Positions 24,012 through 31,853 of a DNA stretch of 37,824 nt are shown here, piece after piece (within the stretch, counting starts at the first letter, position 1; each line of letters begins with the position of its first letter). The translations under genes and the position numbers were made by a program. Origin of the DNA: Oscillospiraceae bacterium (GTDB lineage: Bacteria > Bacillota > Clostridia > Oscillospirales > Acutalibacteraceae). The notes beneath the pieces are model-generated. The model saw nothing but the letters and a program-made list of their open reading frames with translations. It was not told the DNA's origin and did no database searches. The stretch is taken from positions 1 through 37,824 of the forward strand of contig JAITNG010000206.1 of assembly GCA_031290595.1 (NCBI GenBank), given 5' to 3'.

Positions 24012-24995
24012 CTACACCTGCTGCGTCACCCCGCTTGCGTTTGCCTTGTAGCTGGCTTCGATCATCTTCGTCATCACCAGCGCATCTTCCAGGCCGAGGC
24101 CTGCGGGCGCATCGACGCCCGCAAGGCAGGCTTCCACAAACTGCCGCAGCGGGGCTGGTTTGGCTGCGGGCAGCTCTTCCTGTGTGACCGGGCGTAGGCC
24201 TACGCCTTCGCTGCGCAGGTTTTGCGCCAGTTCGTTGCCGCGCAAGTAGACCGCGCCTTCCGTGCCGTAGACTTCGAGCAGATCCGGCACGCCGTTGGTG
24301 AGGAAGCCCGTTTCCATCGTGCCGAGGATGCCGCCGGGGAATTCCGCCAGGGCGATGGCGTTTTCATCCGAAGATGTGCCTTCGGGGTTGTTGAGCAGCG
24401 CCGTCAGGCGGGTGGGTGCGCCAAAGAGCCAGGCCAGGATGTAGACCGGGTGTGCGCCCAAATCCATCAGTGCGCCGCCGCCGGTCATGGCGGTGTCGAA
24501 CCAATAGGCCGGCAGCCAGTTGTCGCTCACGCCGCTGTGGCTCCTGCGGAAGCGCGCCCCCGTGACCTTGCCCAGCGCCCCGGATTCCACCAGCGCCTTG
24601 ATGTAAAGCGCTTCCGGGCTGCATTTGCAGGGGAGCGAAATGGTGAAAGTCACCTTGCTTGCCCGGATCGCCCGGCAAAGCGCCGCGCATTCCACCGCGC
24701 CGGGGGTCAGCAGCTTTTCGGTGAAGATGTGCTTCCCGGCGGCGGCCGCCTTGGCCAGCAACGCGGCGTGCATCGTGGTGGGCGCACCGCAGGCAACGGC
24801 GTCAATGTCTTCACGCGCAAGGAATGCGTCATAGTCCGCCTCAAACGCAACGCCCAGTTTTTCCGCCCATTCCTGCCCCCGTGCGGGCAGCTCATCCCAA
24901 ACGGCGGTGATCTCGGTTTCCTCCCAGGTATCCAAATCCTTTGCATAGCCCGGCGCATGAACGTGCCAAAAACTGATCAACCCAATGCGAAGCAT
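24012..24995 (-). CDS. Gfo/Idh/MocA-family oxidoreductase
   Basis: A 327-residue cytoplasmic protein. The N-terminal Rossmann fold begins MLRIGLISFWHVHAPGYAKDL, a variant without the classical GxGxxG but common in this family. The Lys of the EKP-type motif is in HIFTEKLLTPG. The C-terminal substrate domain contains TGGGALMDLGAHPVYILAWLFG with the conserved Asp and His. Such proteins oxidise or epimerise sugars or inositols using NAD(P); the substrate cannot be inferred. ATG at 24995 has AGGAAGGA upstream; a longer upstream frame crosses the promoter and is rejected. It is alone on this strand, divergent from the TPR gene. Confidence 0.88.
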   Translation of the reverse strand: MLRIGLISFWHVHAPGYAKDLDTWEETEITAVWDELPARGQEWAEKLGVAFEADYDAFLAREDIDAVACGAPTTMHAALLAKAAAAGKHIFTEKLLTPGAVECAALCRAIRASKVTFTISLPCKCSPEALYIKALVESGALGKVTGARFRRSHSGVSDNWLPAYWFDTAMTGGGALMDLGAHPVYILAWLFGAPTRLTALLNNPEGTSSDENAIALAEFPGGILGTMETGFLTNGVPDLLEVYGTEGAVYLRGNELAQNLRSEGVGLRPVTQEELPAAKPAPLRQFVEACLAGVDAPAGLGLEDALVMTKMIEASYKANASGVTQQV

Positions 24996-25039
24996 AGCGA
25001 TGTTCCTTCCTATCATATGAAAATACAGGTACGGCCAAA

Positions 25040-25068
25040 ATGATACCACAAAACGGGGCAATCGTCAA
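25040..25068 (-). promoter_or_regulatory. Promoter for the Gfo/Idh/MocA gene
   Basis: On the minus strand: TTGACG, 17-bp spacer, TATCAT, about 45 bp before the ATG. Confidence 0.75.
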
Positions 25069-25104
25069 TCTAATATTTTTGCGTATAAACCCCGCGCTTT
25101 TCGC

Positions 25105-25133
25105 TTGCATTTTGTGGCAAGCTGTCGTATAAT
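25105..25133 (+). promoter_or_regulatory. Promoter for the TPR protein gene
   Basis: TTGCAT (25105-25110), 17-bp spacer and TATAAT (25128-25133), start near 25140, 35 bp before the chosen GTG. Confidence 0.75.
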
Positions 25134-25173
25134 GTTTCCATCAGGCAAATGAAGCGATAAAGGGGTGGGGCGG

Positions 25174-26523
25174 GTGTTGGAAACATTGAAAACACTTTGG
25201 CTGGAGAATTGGAAAATCATCGTAGGGGTTGTTGTAGTCGTGCTGGGATTGATTACGACCTACATTACGTTGAAAACAGCACAGGTAAATCACAAGGCAG
25301 CAAAAGAGAAGGCAGCAGCAGAGAAGCAGGAGCGCGAAGAACGGCAGAAGCGCGAAGCGCAGCAAGCGCAGCCCGCCGCCCCGCCTGAAATCAAGCCAGC
25401 CAAGCCAAACTTTGCCTTCAACCAAGGCGAAGCCTTTTACGAAAAAGGCGATTACAAAAATGCGCTGGTGGCGTTCGAGAAATCCGTGGCAGTATATGAA
25501 GCCGACGAAAACGCGCAACCCATCGATCTTGCAAAGGCATATTATTTGGCAGGGGTGTTGCATTATGAACTTGGGGAATATGATGCAGCATATAAGCGCT
25601 ACATCGCAGCAGAGGGCATTTATAAAAATGACGCGAATGCGAACCAGTTGGAACTGGGAGCGATTTATACTGCCCACGGCAACGTGTATGAAAAACAGGG
25701 CAAGTGGGATACGGCGCTTATTTGGCACAAAAAAGCGTTGTCTGTTGACGAGAAAATATTGGGAACAGGAGATTTATATACGGCAACGGACTACAACAAC
25801 ATTGCGGTAGTGTATAAAAAGCAAGGTGAATATGAAGAAGCGTTGGAATGGCACCGCAAGGCGCTGGTTGTTCGCGAAAAGGTATTGGGCAAAGAACATC
25901 CAAGCATCGCAGCGAGCTATAACAACATTGCGGTTGTGTATGATGAGCAAGGCAAATATGAAGAAGCCCTGGAATGGTACAGCAAGGCGCTGGTTGCAAA
26001 AGAAAAGGCATTGGGCAAAGAACATCCAAGCACCGCAATGACCTATGGTAACATTGCGATTGTGTATAAAGAGCAAGGCAAATATGAAGAAGCGCTGGAA
26101 TGGTACCGCAAGGCTTTAGCTGTTTGCGAAAAGGCATTGGGCAAAGAGCATCCAGATACCGCAGCAACCTACAACAACATTGCGAATGTGTATGAAGAGC
26201 AAGGCAAATATGGAGAAGCGCTGGAATGGCACCACAAGGCGCTGGTTGCAAAAGAAAAGGCATTAGGCAAAGAGCATCCAAGCACCGCAGTGACCTACAA
26301 CAACATTGCGAATGTGTATGATGGGCAAGGCAAATATGAAGAAGCGCTAGAACTATCCGTAAAGGCCTATCGCGTTGGTGTTGTTAAACTGGGCGAAGAT
26401 CACCCATACACACAAACGTACCTTAACAATATGCGTAACACCTACGCCCGCTGGCGCGCCGACGGCACCCCGCCTTTTGAAGCCTGGTTGGCTGCGCAGA
26501 TGAAAGACAACATTCTTTCGTAG
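25174..26523 (+). CDS. Membrane-anchored TPR-repeat protein
   Basis: About 449 residues from a GTG start, eight bases after AAAGGGG (GTG at 25165 overlaps that site). One hydrophobic helix near residues 14-32 is followed by a charged Lys/Glu/Arg coiled-coil-like stretch and a Pro/Ala linker. Then come about eight tetratricopeptide repeats of the 42-residue kinesin-light-chain type, with units like YNNIAxVYxEQGKYEEALEW and KALGKEHPSTA. TPRs are protein-binding scaffolds. Charge distribution (few basic residues before the helix, many after) suggests the repeats face the cytoplasm. The partner is unknown. Four repeats are nearly identical at DNA level (126-bp period). No terminator follows, but the next gene has its own putative sporulation promoter. 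Confidence 0.85.
   Translation: MLETLKTLWLENWKIIVGVVVVVLGLITTYITLKTAQVNHKAAKEKAAAEKQEREERQKREAQQAQPAAPPEIKPAKPNFAFNQGEAFYEKGDYKNALVAFEKSVAVYEADENAQPIDLAKAYYLAGVLHYELGEYDAAYKRYIAAEGIYKNDANANQLELGAIYTAHGNVYEKQGKWDTALIWHKKALSVDEKILGTGDLYTATDYNNIAVVYKKQGEYEEALEWHRKALVVREKVLGKEHPSIAASYNNIAVVYDEQGKYEEALEWYSKALVAKEKALGKEHPSTAMTYGNIAIVYKEQGKYEEALEWYRKALAVCEKALGKEHPDTAATYNNIANVYEEQGKYGEALEWHHKALVAKEKALGKEHPSTAVTYNNIANVYDGQGKYEEALELSVKAYRVGVVKLGEDHPYTQTYLNNMRNTYARWRADGTPPFEAWLAAQMKDNILS
25807..26352 (+). repeat. 126-bp tandem repeats inside the TPR gene
   Basis: Coding repeats with a 126-bp (42-codon) period. For example, the segment GGCATTGGGCAAAGA and its variants recur near 25881, 26007, 26133 and 26259. 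High DNA identity implies recent unit duplication or gene conversion, with potential for length change. Confidence 0.8.
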
Positions 26524-26553
26524 GCACAACATCGCCCGCTGTGGAATTCTTTC

Positions 26554-26580
26554 ACCCCGCGCACCCTTTCTGCATACCAT
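26554..26580 (+). promoter_or_regulatory. SigK-like (late mother-cell) sporulation promoter
   Basis: ACC at 26554-26556, a 16-bp spacer, then CATACCAT at 26573-26580. This fits the SigK pattern AC-N16-CATANNNT, missing only the last A. The predicted start near 26589 leaves a 28-nt leader with GGGAGG seven bases before the ATG. No housekeeping promoter was seen in this gap. Confidence 0.55.
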
Positions 26581-26616
26581 GGAACAGTATCATTTCGTGT
26601 GCAGGGAGGCTTCAGA

Positions 26617-28521
26617 ATGGCATTGGATAGGGCGCGGATGTTGCAGCTCCGTGCGGCGGTGTGCAGCACGCCGGTGATTGTGCCGCCGGATCCGCAGGTC
26701 GATGCGCAGCTGGATTATACCGGAACCAACTTTTGCTCCAACCCGGGTGCGCCGGATTCGGCTTACATGATTTCCAACGCAGGCGGCGGACACAATCAGT
26801 TTTATTATATCCCCGCCACGGTCAACGGTGTGACGCGCTGGGCGCTTTGCCTGGATCACACATTGGGCGGGCCGGAGGGCAGCTTTGAGAACATATCGGC
26901 GGCGGATGCGTTGCCGGGTTCCACCGTGCAGCAGCAGTTGGCGGTTGCCTTTGTCGCCGTCAACGCCCCGGCGGACGGGGCGGACACAACGGCGGCAGAT
27001 AACCTTTTCACTTTGCTGGGGGTTGACCCCACCGGCTTGAATCCCTATGACGCGCTTGCCGTCAGCCAGGCGGCCATCTGGGCGATTTTGGGGCAGATCA
27101 ACCCGGCGGACGTGACCTTCCCCCTGTGCGACGGTTCGCCCAACCCAAAAGCGCCGCAGCTGCAACAGGCGCTCACCCAGCTGGTTTATTTGGCGCAATC
27201 CTACGGCAATGGCAACACGTCGGTTTGCGCAACCGGCACAACTGGCGCAACGGGAGCAACAGGCGCAACGCTGGCCGCGTCAACTGCGGAAAGCGCGATG
27301 CCCGCCGGGCGTTGCTGCGGTTCCTGCGGCGTGGGCGGCGTTGGCGCTGTGGCGGTGGGTTGCCAAATCGGCAGCATCCAAACCTGCATCACCAGCGCGG
27401 CTATCACGGATAGCAGCGATACATATCTGGTCTTCGTCGGCTGTGCCTACGACGTCCGGGAGGTCTGTGGCCGGGTGCTGGTTGGGCCGTTTATGCTCCA
27501 GTCTTCCAACACAAACGGGGCGACGCCCCCCGTCATCACCGCAAACCCCTGCCTTGGCTGCGACCCGGTTACGTTCACCTTTGCCGATTATTGCGGCGGC
27601 GCGATTGCTGCACCCGGCATCGGCCAGGAATTTTATCTGCTGATCCGCCCGCCCTGCATGAATTTTTGCTTTGATTTGGAAGCGACCTACGACGGCATGG
27701 CCGATGCGGTGTATTTTTTTCGTGATCCCCTGGAACCGGGTTCCGACCAGCCGGTGGCGCTGCTGGTGCCGGTGGAGCGGCACATGACCACCCACGAACA
27801 CGTCTGCATCGACCTGGAACAACCCGTCGAACCCGCGCCAACGCCCCCCGGCGGCGTGCCTTCGTGGCTGGAACATATTCTGATCAACAACAATAATAAC
27901 AACAACAACCAGAGCAGCAGCAACGTCAGCAATAATAACAACAACAGCAACAACAATAACAACAGCTTTATGCAGGGGCTGTTCAGCGGGATGGCGCTGG
28001 GCGGTGGTGGTGGCGCATACCCCGGCGGTGCGCCGCCATACCCACCGTATCCTCCGTATGCACCGTACCCGCCCTATCCGCCGTATGCGCAATTCCCGCC
28101 GTACCCGCCGTTTCCCCCAGCACCGCCCTATCCGCCGTTTATGCCATACCCGCCGTTTCCGCCGTATCCGCAGGAGCCGTCGCAGCCGATCCCGCCCATC
28201 CCGCCAATTCCGCCGATTCCTCCCATTCCACCGATCCCCCCCACGCCGCCGGAACCGCCGCCGCCCTATTTTTACATACCGCCCCTGCCGCCGCCGCCCA
28301 GCCAGCCCCCGGCACAACCCGCGCCGCCGCATGTCTATAACCCGGTGACGGTGGTGGTTCCCCCCGGCGGGAACCAGGCGCCGCCGCCCGCCTATAGCGC
28401 AGACCCCTGCGAAGCATTGCCGCTGTTGTTGCCGGAAGCCTCCAGCGCACCGCACCCGGCGTATTGGGGCGAACCTCCCCAAGGCTGGGAATTTTCGCCG
28501 GCTGTGCCGCAAGGCTGGTGA
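26617..28521 (+). CDS. Thioester-domain-like, Asn-rich and Pro/Tyr-repeat protein; putative spore-surface protein
   Basis: A 634-residue protein with no signal peptide, LPXTG or membrane helix. Residues 30-160 look like a thioester (TQXA) domain: Cys78 in WALCLDHTLGGPEG and Gln151 in AVSQAAIWAILG, the pair that would form an internal Cys-Gln thioester able to attach covalently to host amines. Next is a short collagen-like run of TGA/TGT triplets (207-218), then a Cys-rich region (233-400) including GRCCGSCG, then polyAsn/Ser (424-450). A Gly patch follows, then Pro-Pro-Tyr/Phe and Pro-Pro-Ile triplets (471-560). The C-terminus has two PQGW copies. Known thioester adhesins are secreted and sortase-anchored; this one has neither feature. 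With the SigK-like promoter, the simplest reading is a mother-cell-made coat or exosporium protein. ATG at 26617 follows GGGAGG by seven bases. Confidence 0.82.
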   Translation: MALDRARMLQLRAAVCSTPVIVPPDPQVDAQLDYTGTNFCSNPGAPDSAYMISNAGGGHNQFYYIPATVNGVTRWALCLDHTLGGPEGSFENISAADALPGSTVQQQLAVAFVAVNAPADGADTTAADNLFTLLGVDPTGLNPYDALAVSQAAIWAILGQINPADVTFPLCDGSPNPKAPQLQQALTQLVYLAQSYGNGNTSVCATGTTGATGATGATLAASTAESAMPAGRCCGSCGVGGVGAVAVGCQIGSIQTCITSAAITDSSDTYLVFVGCAYDVREVCGRVLVGPFMLQSSNTNGATPPVITANPCLGCDPVTFTFADYCGGAIAAPGIGQEFYLLIRPPCMNFCFDLEATYDGMADAVYFFRDPLEPGSDQPVALLVPVERHMTTHEHVCIDLEQPVEPAPTPPGGVPSWLEHILINNNNNNNNQSSSNVSNNNNNSNNNNNSFMQGLFSGMALGGGGGAYPGGAPPYPPYPPYAPYPPYPPYAQFPPYPPFPPAPPYPPFMPYPPFPPYPQEPSQPIPPIPPIPPIPPIPPIPPTPPEPPPPYFYIPPLPPPPSQPPAQPAPPHVYNPVTVVVPPGGNQAPPPAYSADPCEALPLLLPEASSAPHPAYWGEPPQGWEFSPAVPQGW

Positions 28522-28557
28522 TCTTCGTCGGCTGTGCCGCAAGGATGGGGACTTTGA
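28480..28557 (+). repeat. 30-bp direct repeats crossing the stop codon of the thioester-like gene
   Basis: Copy 1 (28480-28509) and copy 2 (28510-28539) are nearly identical; a partial third copy starts at 28540. Copy 2 carries the stop codon TGA at 28519 where copy 1 has GAA. Past the stop the same frame continues with a further AVPQGW until TGA at 28555. Confidence 0.85.
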
Positions 28558-28611
28558 TCAAAATTCCAGCAAAACTTGTATTTGAAAGCGGCACAGCCGG
28601 TGGAAAAATGC

Positions 28612-28640
28612 TTGCATTTTGTTGGGGATCGTGGTACACT
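28612..28640 (+). promoter_or_regulatory. Promoter for the lipoprotein gene
   Basis: TTGCAT (28612-28617), 17-bp spacer and TACACT (28635-28640), start near 28647 and ATG at 28664. Confidence 0.7.
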
Positions 28641-28663
28641 ATATAAGACGGAGGTGTGCTACG

Positions 28664-29347
28664 ATGAAACGATGCCTTTCCGCTTTTTTGTGCCTGCTGC
28701 TTTTGCTGCTGCCCCTTGCGGGGTGCGGTGGCGCAGCGCAGCCGGAAACGACGGGCGAACCCACGACAGGTGAAAATAATGTGACGCCGCCCCCCTTCCT
28801 CCCTGCGGCGGAAGTGGAGCAGTGGCTGCAATTGCCCCTGTGGGTGATCCGTTATTGCCTGGTTGAAGCGGGGGATTCGCTTGTTTTCAATAGCAACAAA
28901 CATGCGCAGTTTTGGAAGTACGCCTACGCGATGGTATACACAGGGGTGGCGCATTATGTGGAATTCCAGCCCTATGTGCCGTTCGCGGAATCCCGCACGC
29001 TCACCACGGCGCAGTTGAAGGAGCTGGCGGCCATGCTTTTCACGGATTTTGACGGCACAGACTTGCCGATTGACCCGGATAAGTATGCAGTATACGACCC
29101 GGCAACGGATAGCTACACTTTTTCAAGCACCGCCCCTGCGGCGCAGGAAGGCGTTGCCCTCGAAGGCTTCTGGCGGCTGAAGGAATACGACGTGGATACC
29201 GGCGGAACTCTGACGCTCTTTTTCGAGAAGTGGATAGACGACGAATTCATGAGCGACTGGAAGGTCGTAGTCAAGCCAAACACGACCGAAGATGCGGTTT
29301 GCCCGCTGCGCATCGCTTCCATGGAACTGATTGACGGAATTGCGTGA
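28664..29347 (+). CDS. Lipoprotein of unknown function
   Basis: A 227-residue protein. It opens MKRCLSAFLCLLLLLLPLAGCGG, a type II signal peptide with the lipobox LAGC, so Cys20 should be lipidated and the protein tethered to the outside of the membrane. A Thr/Pro-rich linker follows, then a compact domain rich in aromatic residues (KYAYAMVYTGVAHYVEF) with no family I recognise. GGAGG is about nine bases upstream of the ATG. The acetyltransferase gene starts 34 bp downstream and probably shares its transcript. I do not infer a function. Confidence 0.88.
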   Translation: MKRCLSAFLCLLLLLLPLAGCGGAAQPETTGEPTTGENNVTPPPFLPAAEVEQWLQLPLWVIRYCLVEAGDSLVFNSNKHAQFWKYAYAMVYTGVAHYVEFQPYVPFAESRTLTTAQLKELAAMLFTDFDGTDLPIDPDKYAVYDPATDSYTFSSTAPAAQEGVALEGFWRLKEYDVDTGGTLTLFFEKWIDDEFMSDWKVVVKPNTTEDAVCPLRIASMELIDGIA

Positions 29348-29381
29348 GCGATGATACTTTGAACGAAAGGGCAAGCCACAT

Positions 29382-30590
29382 ATGCACGTGCGCGAACTGA
29401 CGCCGGAAGACCTCGACGCCCATTGCCGGGTTTCCGCCATGGCGTTCCACTGGAGCTATAAGCCGGGGGAGGAAACCTTCCCGGAACACGAGCGTCTGCT
29501 GGGCTGCTTTGATGACGGCGGCACACTGCTCGCCGACCTGGAATTTGCGGTGCGCCAAGCCGTTGTGGGGGCAACCACCCTGCCGCTGGTGTGCATCGGC
29601 GGCGTGGCGGCGCTCCCCTTTGCCAGGCGGCAGGGCGCGGTGCGCCAGCTCTTTTTGGCGCTGGAATGCCTTGCGCAGCAAGAAGGCTGGGCGCTGGGTG
29701 CGCTCTACCCCTTTTCCACAGCGTATTACCGCAAATTCGGCTACGAAAACACCCTGTGTTCGCTGCGTGTGACGGTCGCCATGCGGCATCTGGACGCCCT
29801 GGCAGCGACAATCCCGGCAGAGCGGCAGGGCAGCGTAGAGCTGGTGGAGGGCGAACGCGGGCTGGCAGAACTCCTGGAAGTCTATAACACCGCCGCCCGG
29901 CGGCACCAAATGATGCTCCTGCGGCACGATGCGCGGCAGTTCCACACCAAGCCCCTGGAGGAAAAGAAATACAGCTGCCTGTGGCGCAGCACGCAGGGCG
30001 AAGCGCAAGGCTATGTGAGTTATCAGCTGAACACCGGCACGCATACACTGGAAGTGGAGGAGATCGTCTTCCACACGCCGGAAGCGCTCTACGGTCTGCT
30101 CTGCTACCTGCGGGTCTATAACAAGGCCGACGCAGTCTGTTTTGAGCAGGTTCCGCCGGGTTCCCCGCTGCTGCTGGCGCTGCGGGAATACAACGACGGC
30201 GGGCTGAACGCGATCTACCGTTTTTTGGCGTCCTTCCGCCTCTATGACCCCGAAGCCCTGCTGCGCAGCCACCGCTACCCCCAACAGCCGGGGGCGTTCA
30301 CCCTGGCGGTTGCGGGCGATACGCTGGAATGTTGCAACGGCGTTTACGCCGTCCAATATACAAACGGCGCGGCGACGCTCGAACGCCGCCCGGCCGATGC
30401 ACCGGCAGCTTTAACGCTCACCCGCGAAGCCGCGGCGCGGCTGCTGCTTTCCGGCCAAACGACGGATTCCTTTGCTCTGCGCTTCCTGCCCGGCGTCACG
30501 CTGGCGGAAAGCGAAACGGCACAGGCGGAGCAGGCGGACTTTTTGCGGGCATTTGCCGCCACATCGACCGCCCTATGGGACGGCTTTTGA
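29382..30590 (+). CDS. Eis-like GNAT acetyltransferase with SCP2-type C-terminal domain
   Basis: A 402-residue protein, the standard length for Eis-like proteins. It starts MHVRELTPEDLDAHCRVSAMAF. The N-terminal GNAT domain holds the acetyl-CoA loop region CIGGVAALPFARRQGAVRQL, then YPFSTAYYRKFGYENTLC. A second GNAT-like domain and an SCP2-like C-terminal domain follow, ending DFLRAFAATSTALWDGF with the free carboxylate typical of Eis. Eis proteins acetylate amines, including aminoglycosides in mycobacteria; in Clostridia the natural substrate is unknown. It lies between the lipoprotein gene and smpB. Confidence 0.87.
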   Translation: MHVRELTPEDLDAHCRVSAMAFHWSYKPGEETFPEHERLLGCFDDGGTLLADLEFAVRQAVVGATTLPLVCIGGVAALPFARRQGAVRQLFLALECLAQQEGWALGALYPFSTAYYRKFGYENTLCSLRVTVAMRHLDALAATIPAERQGSVELVEGERGLAELLEVYNTAARRHQMMLLRHDARQFHTKPLEEKKYSCLWRSTQGEAQGYVSYQLNTGTHTLEVEEIVFHTPEALYGLLCYLRVYNKADAVCFEQVPPGSPLLLALREYNDGGLNAIYRFLASFRLYDPEALLRSHRYPQQPGAFTLAVAGDTLECCNGVYAVQYTNGAATLERRPADAPAALTLTREAAARLLLSGQTTDSFALRFLPGVTLAESETAQAEQADFLRAFAATSTALWDGF

Positions 30591-30617
30591 TGGTAAAATC
30601 ATGAAAGGGGAAAGGGG

Positions 30618-31088
30618 ATGGCAGAAACAACAAACAACGCCGTGCAAATGATTGCAAACAACAAGAAGGCATGGTACGAATACTTCATCCTGGAACGCTT
30701 TGAAGCGGGCATCGAGCTTTGCGGCACAGAGGTGAAATCCCTGCGGCAGGGCAAGGTCAATTTGCGCGATAGCTGGTGTTCCGTCAAGGAGGGCGAAATT
30801 TTCGTCAACGGGATGCACATCAGCCCCTATGAGCAGGGCAACATCTTCAACCGCGACCCCCACCGGGTGCGCCGCCTGCTGATGCACAAGCGCGAAATTT
30901 TACGCCTGTTTGGCCAGGTGAAGCAGCAGGGGCTGGCGCTGGTGCCGCTTTCGCTCTATTTTAAGCAGGGCAAGGCGAAACTGGAAATCGGCCTTTGCAA
31001 GGGCAAAAAGCTCTATGACAAACGCGCCTGTGCCGCCGAACACGACGCAAAGCGCAACATCGAGCGCGAATACAAAGGGGAAAACTAG
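30618..31088 (+). CDS. smpB: SsrA-binding protein SmpB
   Basis: A 156-residue protein. SmpB binds tmRNA and brings it to stalled ribosomes for trans-translation. Family blocks: [50 protein letters not shown], and [16 protein letters not shown] with a basic tail. GGAAAGGGG lies just before the ATG. Its RNA partner ssrA begins 25 bp after its stop. Confidence 0.97.
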   Translation: MAETTNNAVQMIANNKKAWYEYFILERFEAGIELCGTEVKSLRQGKVNLRDSWCSVKEGEIFVNGMHISPYEQGNIFNRDPHRVRRLLMHKREILRLFGQVKQQGLALVPLSLYFKQGKAKLEIGLCKGKKLYDKRACAAEHDAKRNIEREYKGEN

Positions 31089-31112
31089 GCCACGGCCTGG
31101 ATCTCAATATAT

Positions 31113-31470
31113 GGGGACGAAAGGATTTCGACGGGGATCTTGAACCATTGGTAGCGAGCAGCGGCGCGGACCCGCTATAAAAGCCGCAGTTTAGAAATAA
31201 ACGACGACAACTACGAACTACTTGCTGCTTAACCTAATCGGTTAGCAGCCGTTCCGCCCGGGAGGACTGCGGCCCGGAACGGAGCGTCACTGAGCAGTGC
31301 ACGTGCATGAGCGGGACGCCGTGCCCCTCATCATGAATATACACGGCTACCGTACCGCGCAGCCTGCCCGTTGGCGGCGCGCGAGGGGAACCCCAAACAA
31401 CGGGATACGCTCGTAGAAACCAATGCGGATGGATGTTCGGACGCGGTTTCGATTGCCGCCGTCTCCACCA
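31113..31470 (+). ncRNA. ssrA: Transfer-messenger RNA
   Basis: The 5' end GGGGACGAAAGGATTTCGACGG and the 3' end with T-arm GCGGT-TTCGATT-GCCGC followed by CGTCTCCACCA form the tRNA-like domain. GGGGACG and CGTCTCC pair as the acceptor stem with one G-T wobble. The tag reading frame ends AACGACGACAACTAC GAACTACTTGCTGCTTAA at 31200-31232, encoding NDDNYELLAA. The preceding codon, where GCN resume codons usually stand, is ATA (31197-31199). tmRNA rescues stalled ribosomes and tags the product for proteolysis; the LAA-type end suits ClpXP. smpB is directly upstream. Confidence 0.95.
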
Positions 31471-31534
31471 AATGGCAAGACGGTCGAACCAGATGATACG
31501 CAACGCGGTTTGGCATAGTGCTTGCAATCAACAA

Positions 31535-31570
31535 GGGGGAGCGCAGGGATGCGCTCCCCTGTGTTTTTTG
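31535..31570 (+). terminator. Terminator after ssrA
   Basis: GGGGAGCGCA and TGCGCTCCCC form a ten-pair stem with a GGGA loop, followed by TGTGTTTTTTG. Confidence 0.9.
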
Positions 31571-31610
31571 ATTAGAGCCTCTTCGAGTGCAGAACCTACC
31601 TGTTTTTTTG

Positions 31611-31639
31611 TTGACATATAAGAAAAAATGGGCTATACT
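31611..31639 (+). promoter_or_regulatory. Promoter of the toxin-antitoxin-like pair
   Basis: TTGACA (31611-31616), 17-bp spacer, TATACT (31634-31639). A near-consensus promoter in an AT-rich patch, with start near 31646. Confidence 0.85.
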
Positions 31640-31700
31640 ATAAGCGTAACGTAATTTATTGTGTAGTGAATTGCAAAATCAGAAAGTGAGGTGCGTGGAT

Positions 31701-31853
31701 ATGTTACAAAAAATACGGCTTGCATTCGCACGTCGTCGCTTTAACCGTTCCTGTCGGCACGGCGTGGAAATTTTGCAAGGCAAGCGAAAAGGGCTGGACG
31801 CTCGAACGGAGAACGAAAAGCTGACGAGGTGGGTTGAGAAACATGCCAAGTGA
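31701..31853 (+). CDS. 50-residue basic protein upstream of a RelE-like toxin; possible antitoxin
   Basis: A 50-residue protein, MLQKIRLAFARRRFNR at the start and ending VEKHAK; about one third Arg or Lys. No DNA-binding fold recognised. It has a GAGGTG-type ribosome binding site, starts about 55 bp after a strong promoter, and overlaps the next gene by 11 bp, the arrangement of a type II antitoxin. However, antitoxins are usually acidic in their toxin-binding half and about 70-90 residues long, so it might instead be a truncated gene or a leader peptide. Less GC-rich than the surroundings. Confidence 0.65.
   Translation: MLQKIRLAFARRRFNRSCRHGVEILQGKRKGLDARTENEKLTRWVEKHAK

Noticed and set aside
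25807-26352. CRISPR-like array
   Set aside because: The 126-bp units are contiguous, coding and in frame (TPR repeats) with no unique spacers.
27880-27965. AAC/AAT-rich tract as a sequencing artefact or microsatellite frameshift
   Set aside because: The frame is kept on both sides and the codons alternate AAC, AAT and AGC, as expected for a genuine polyAsn/Ser linker.
27280-28542. 420-codon Arg-rich minus-strand frame opposite the Pro/Tyr repeats
   Set aside because: Complement of Pro codons gives Arg/Gly/Trp; no start signal. The plus strand has a ribosome binding site and domain logic.
28464-28646. 60-codon frame across the 30-bp repeats downstream of the thioester-like gene
   Set aside because: Frame shadow of the repeats, without a ribosome binding site; it runs through the lipoprotein promoter.
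31471-31534. Integrase or attachment-site duplication after ssrA
   Set aside because: I looked for a repeat of the tmRNA 3' end in the following 2 kb and saw none; no integrase gene is present.
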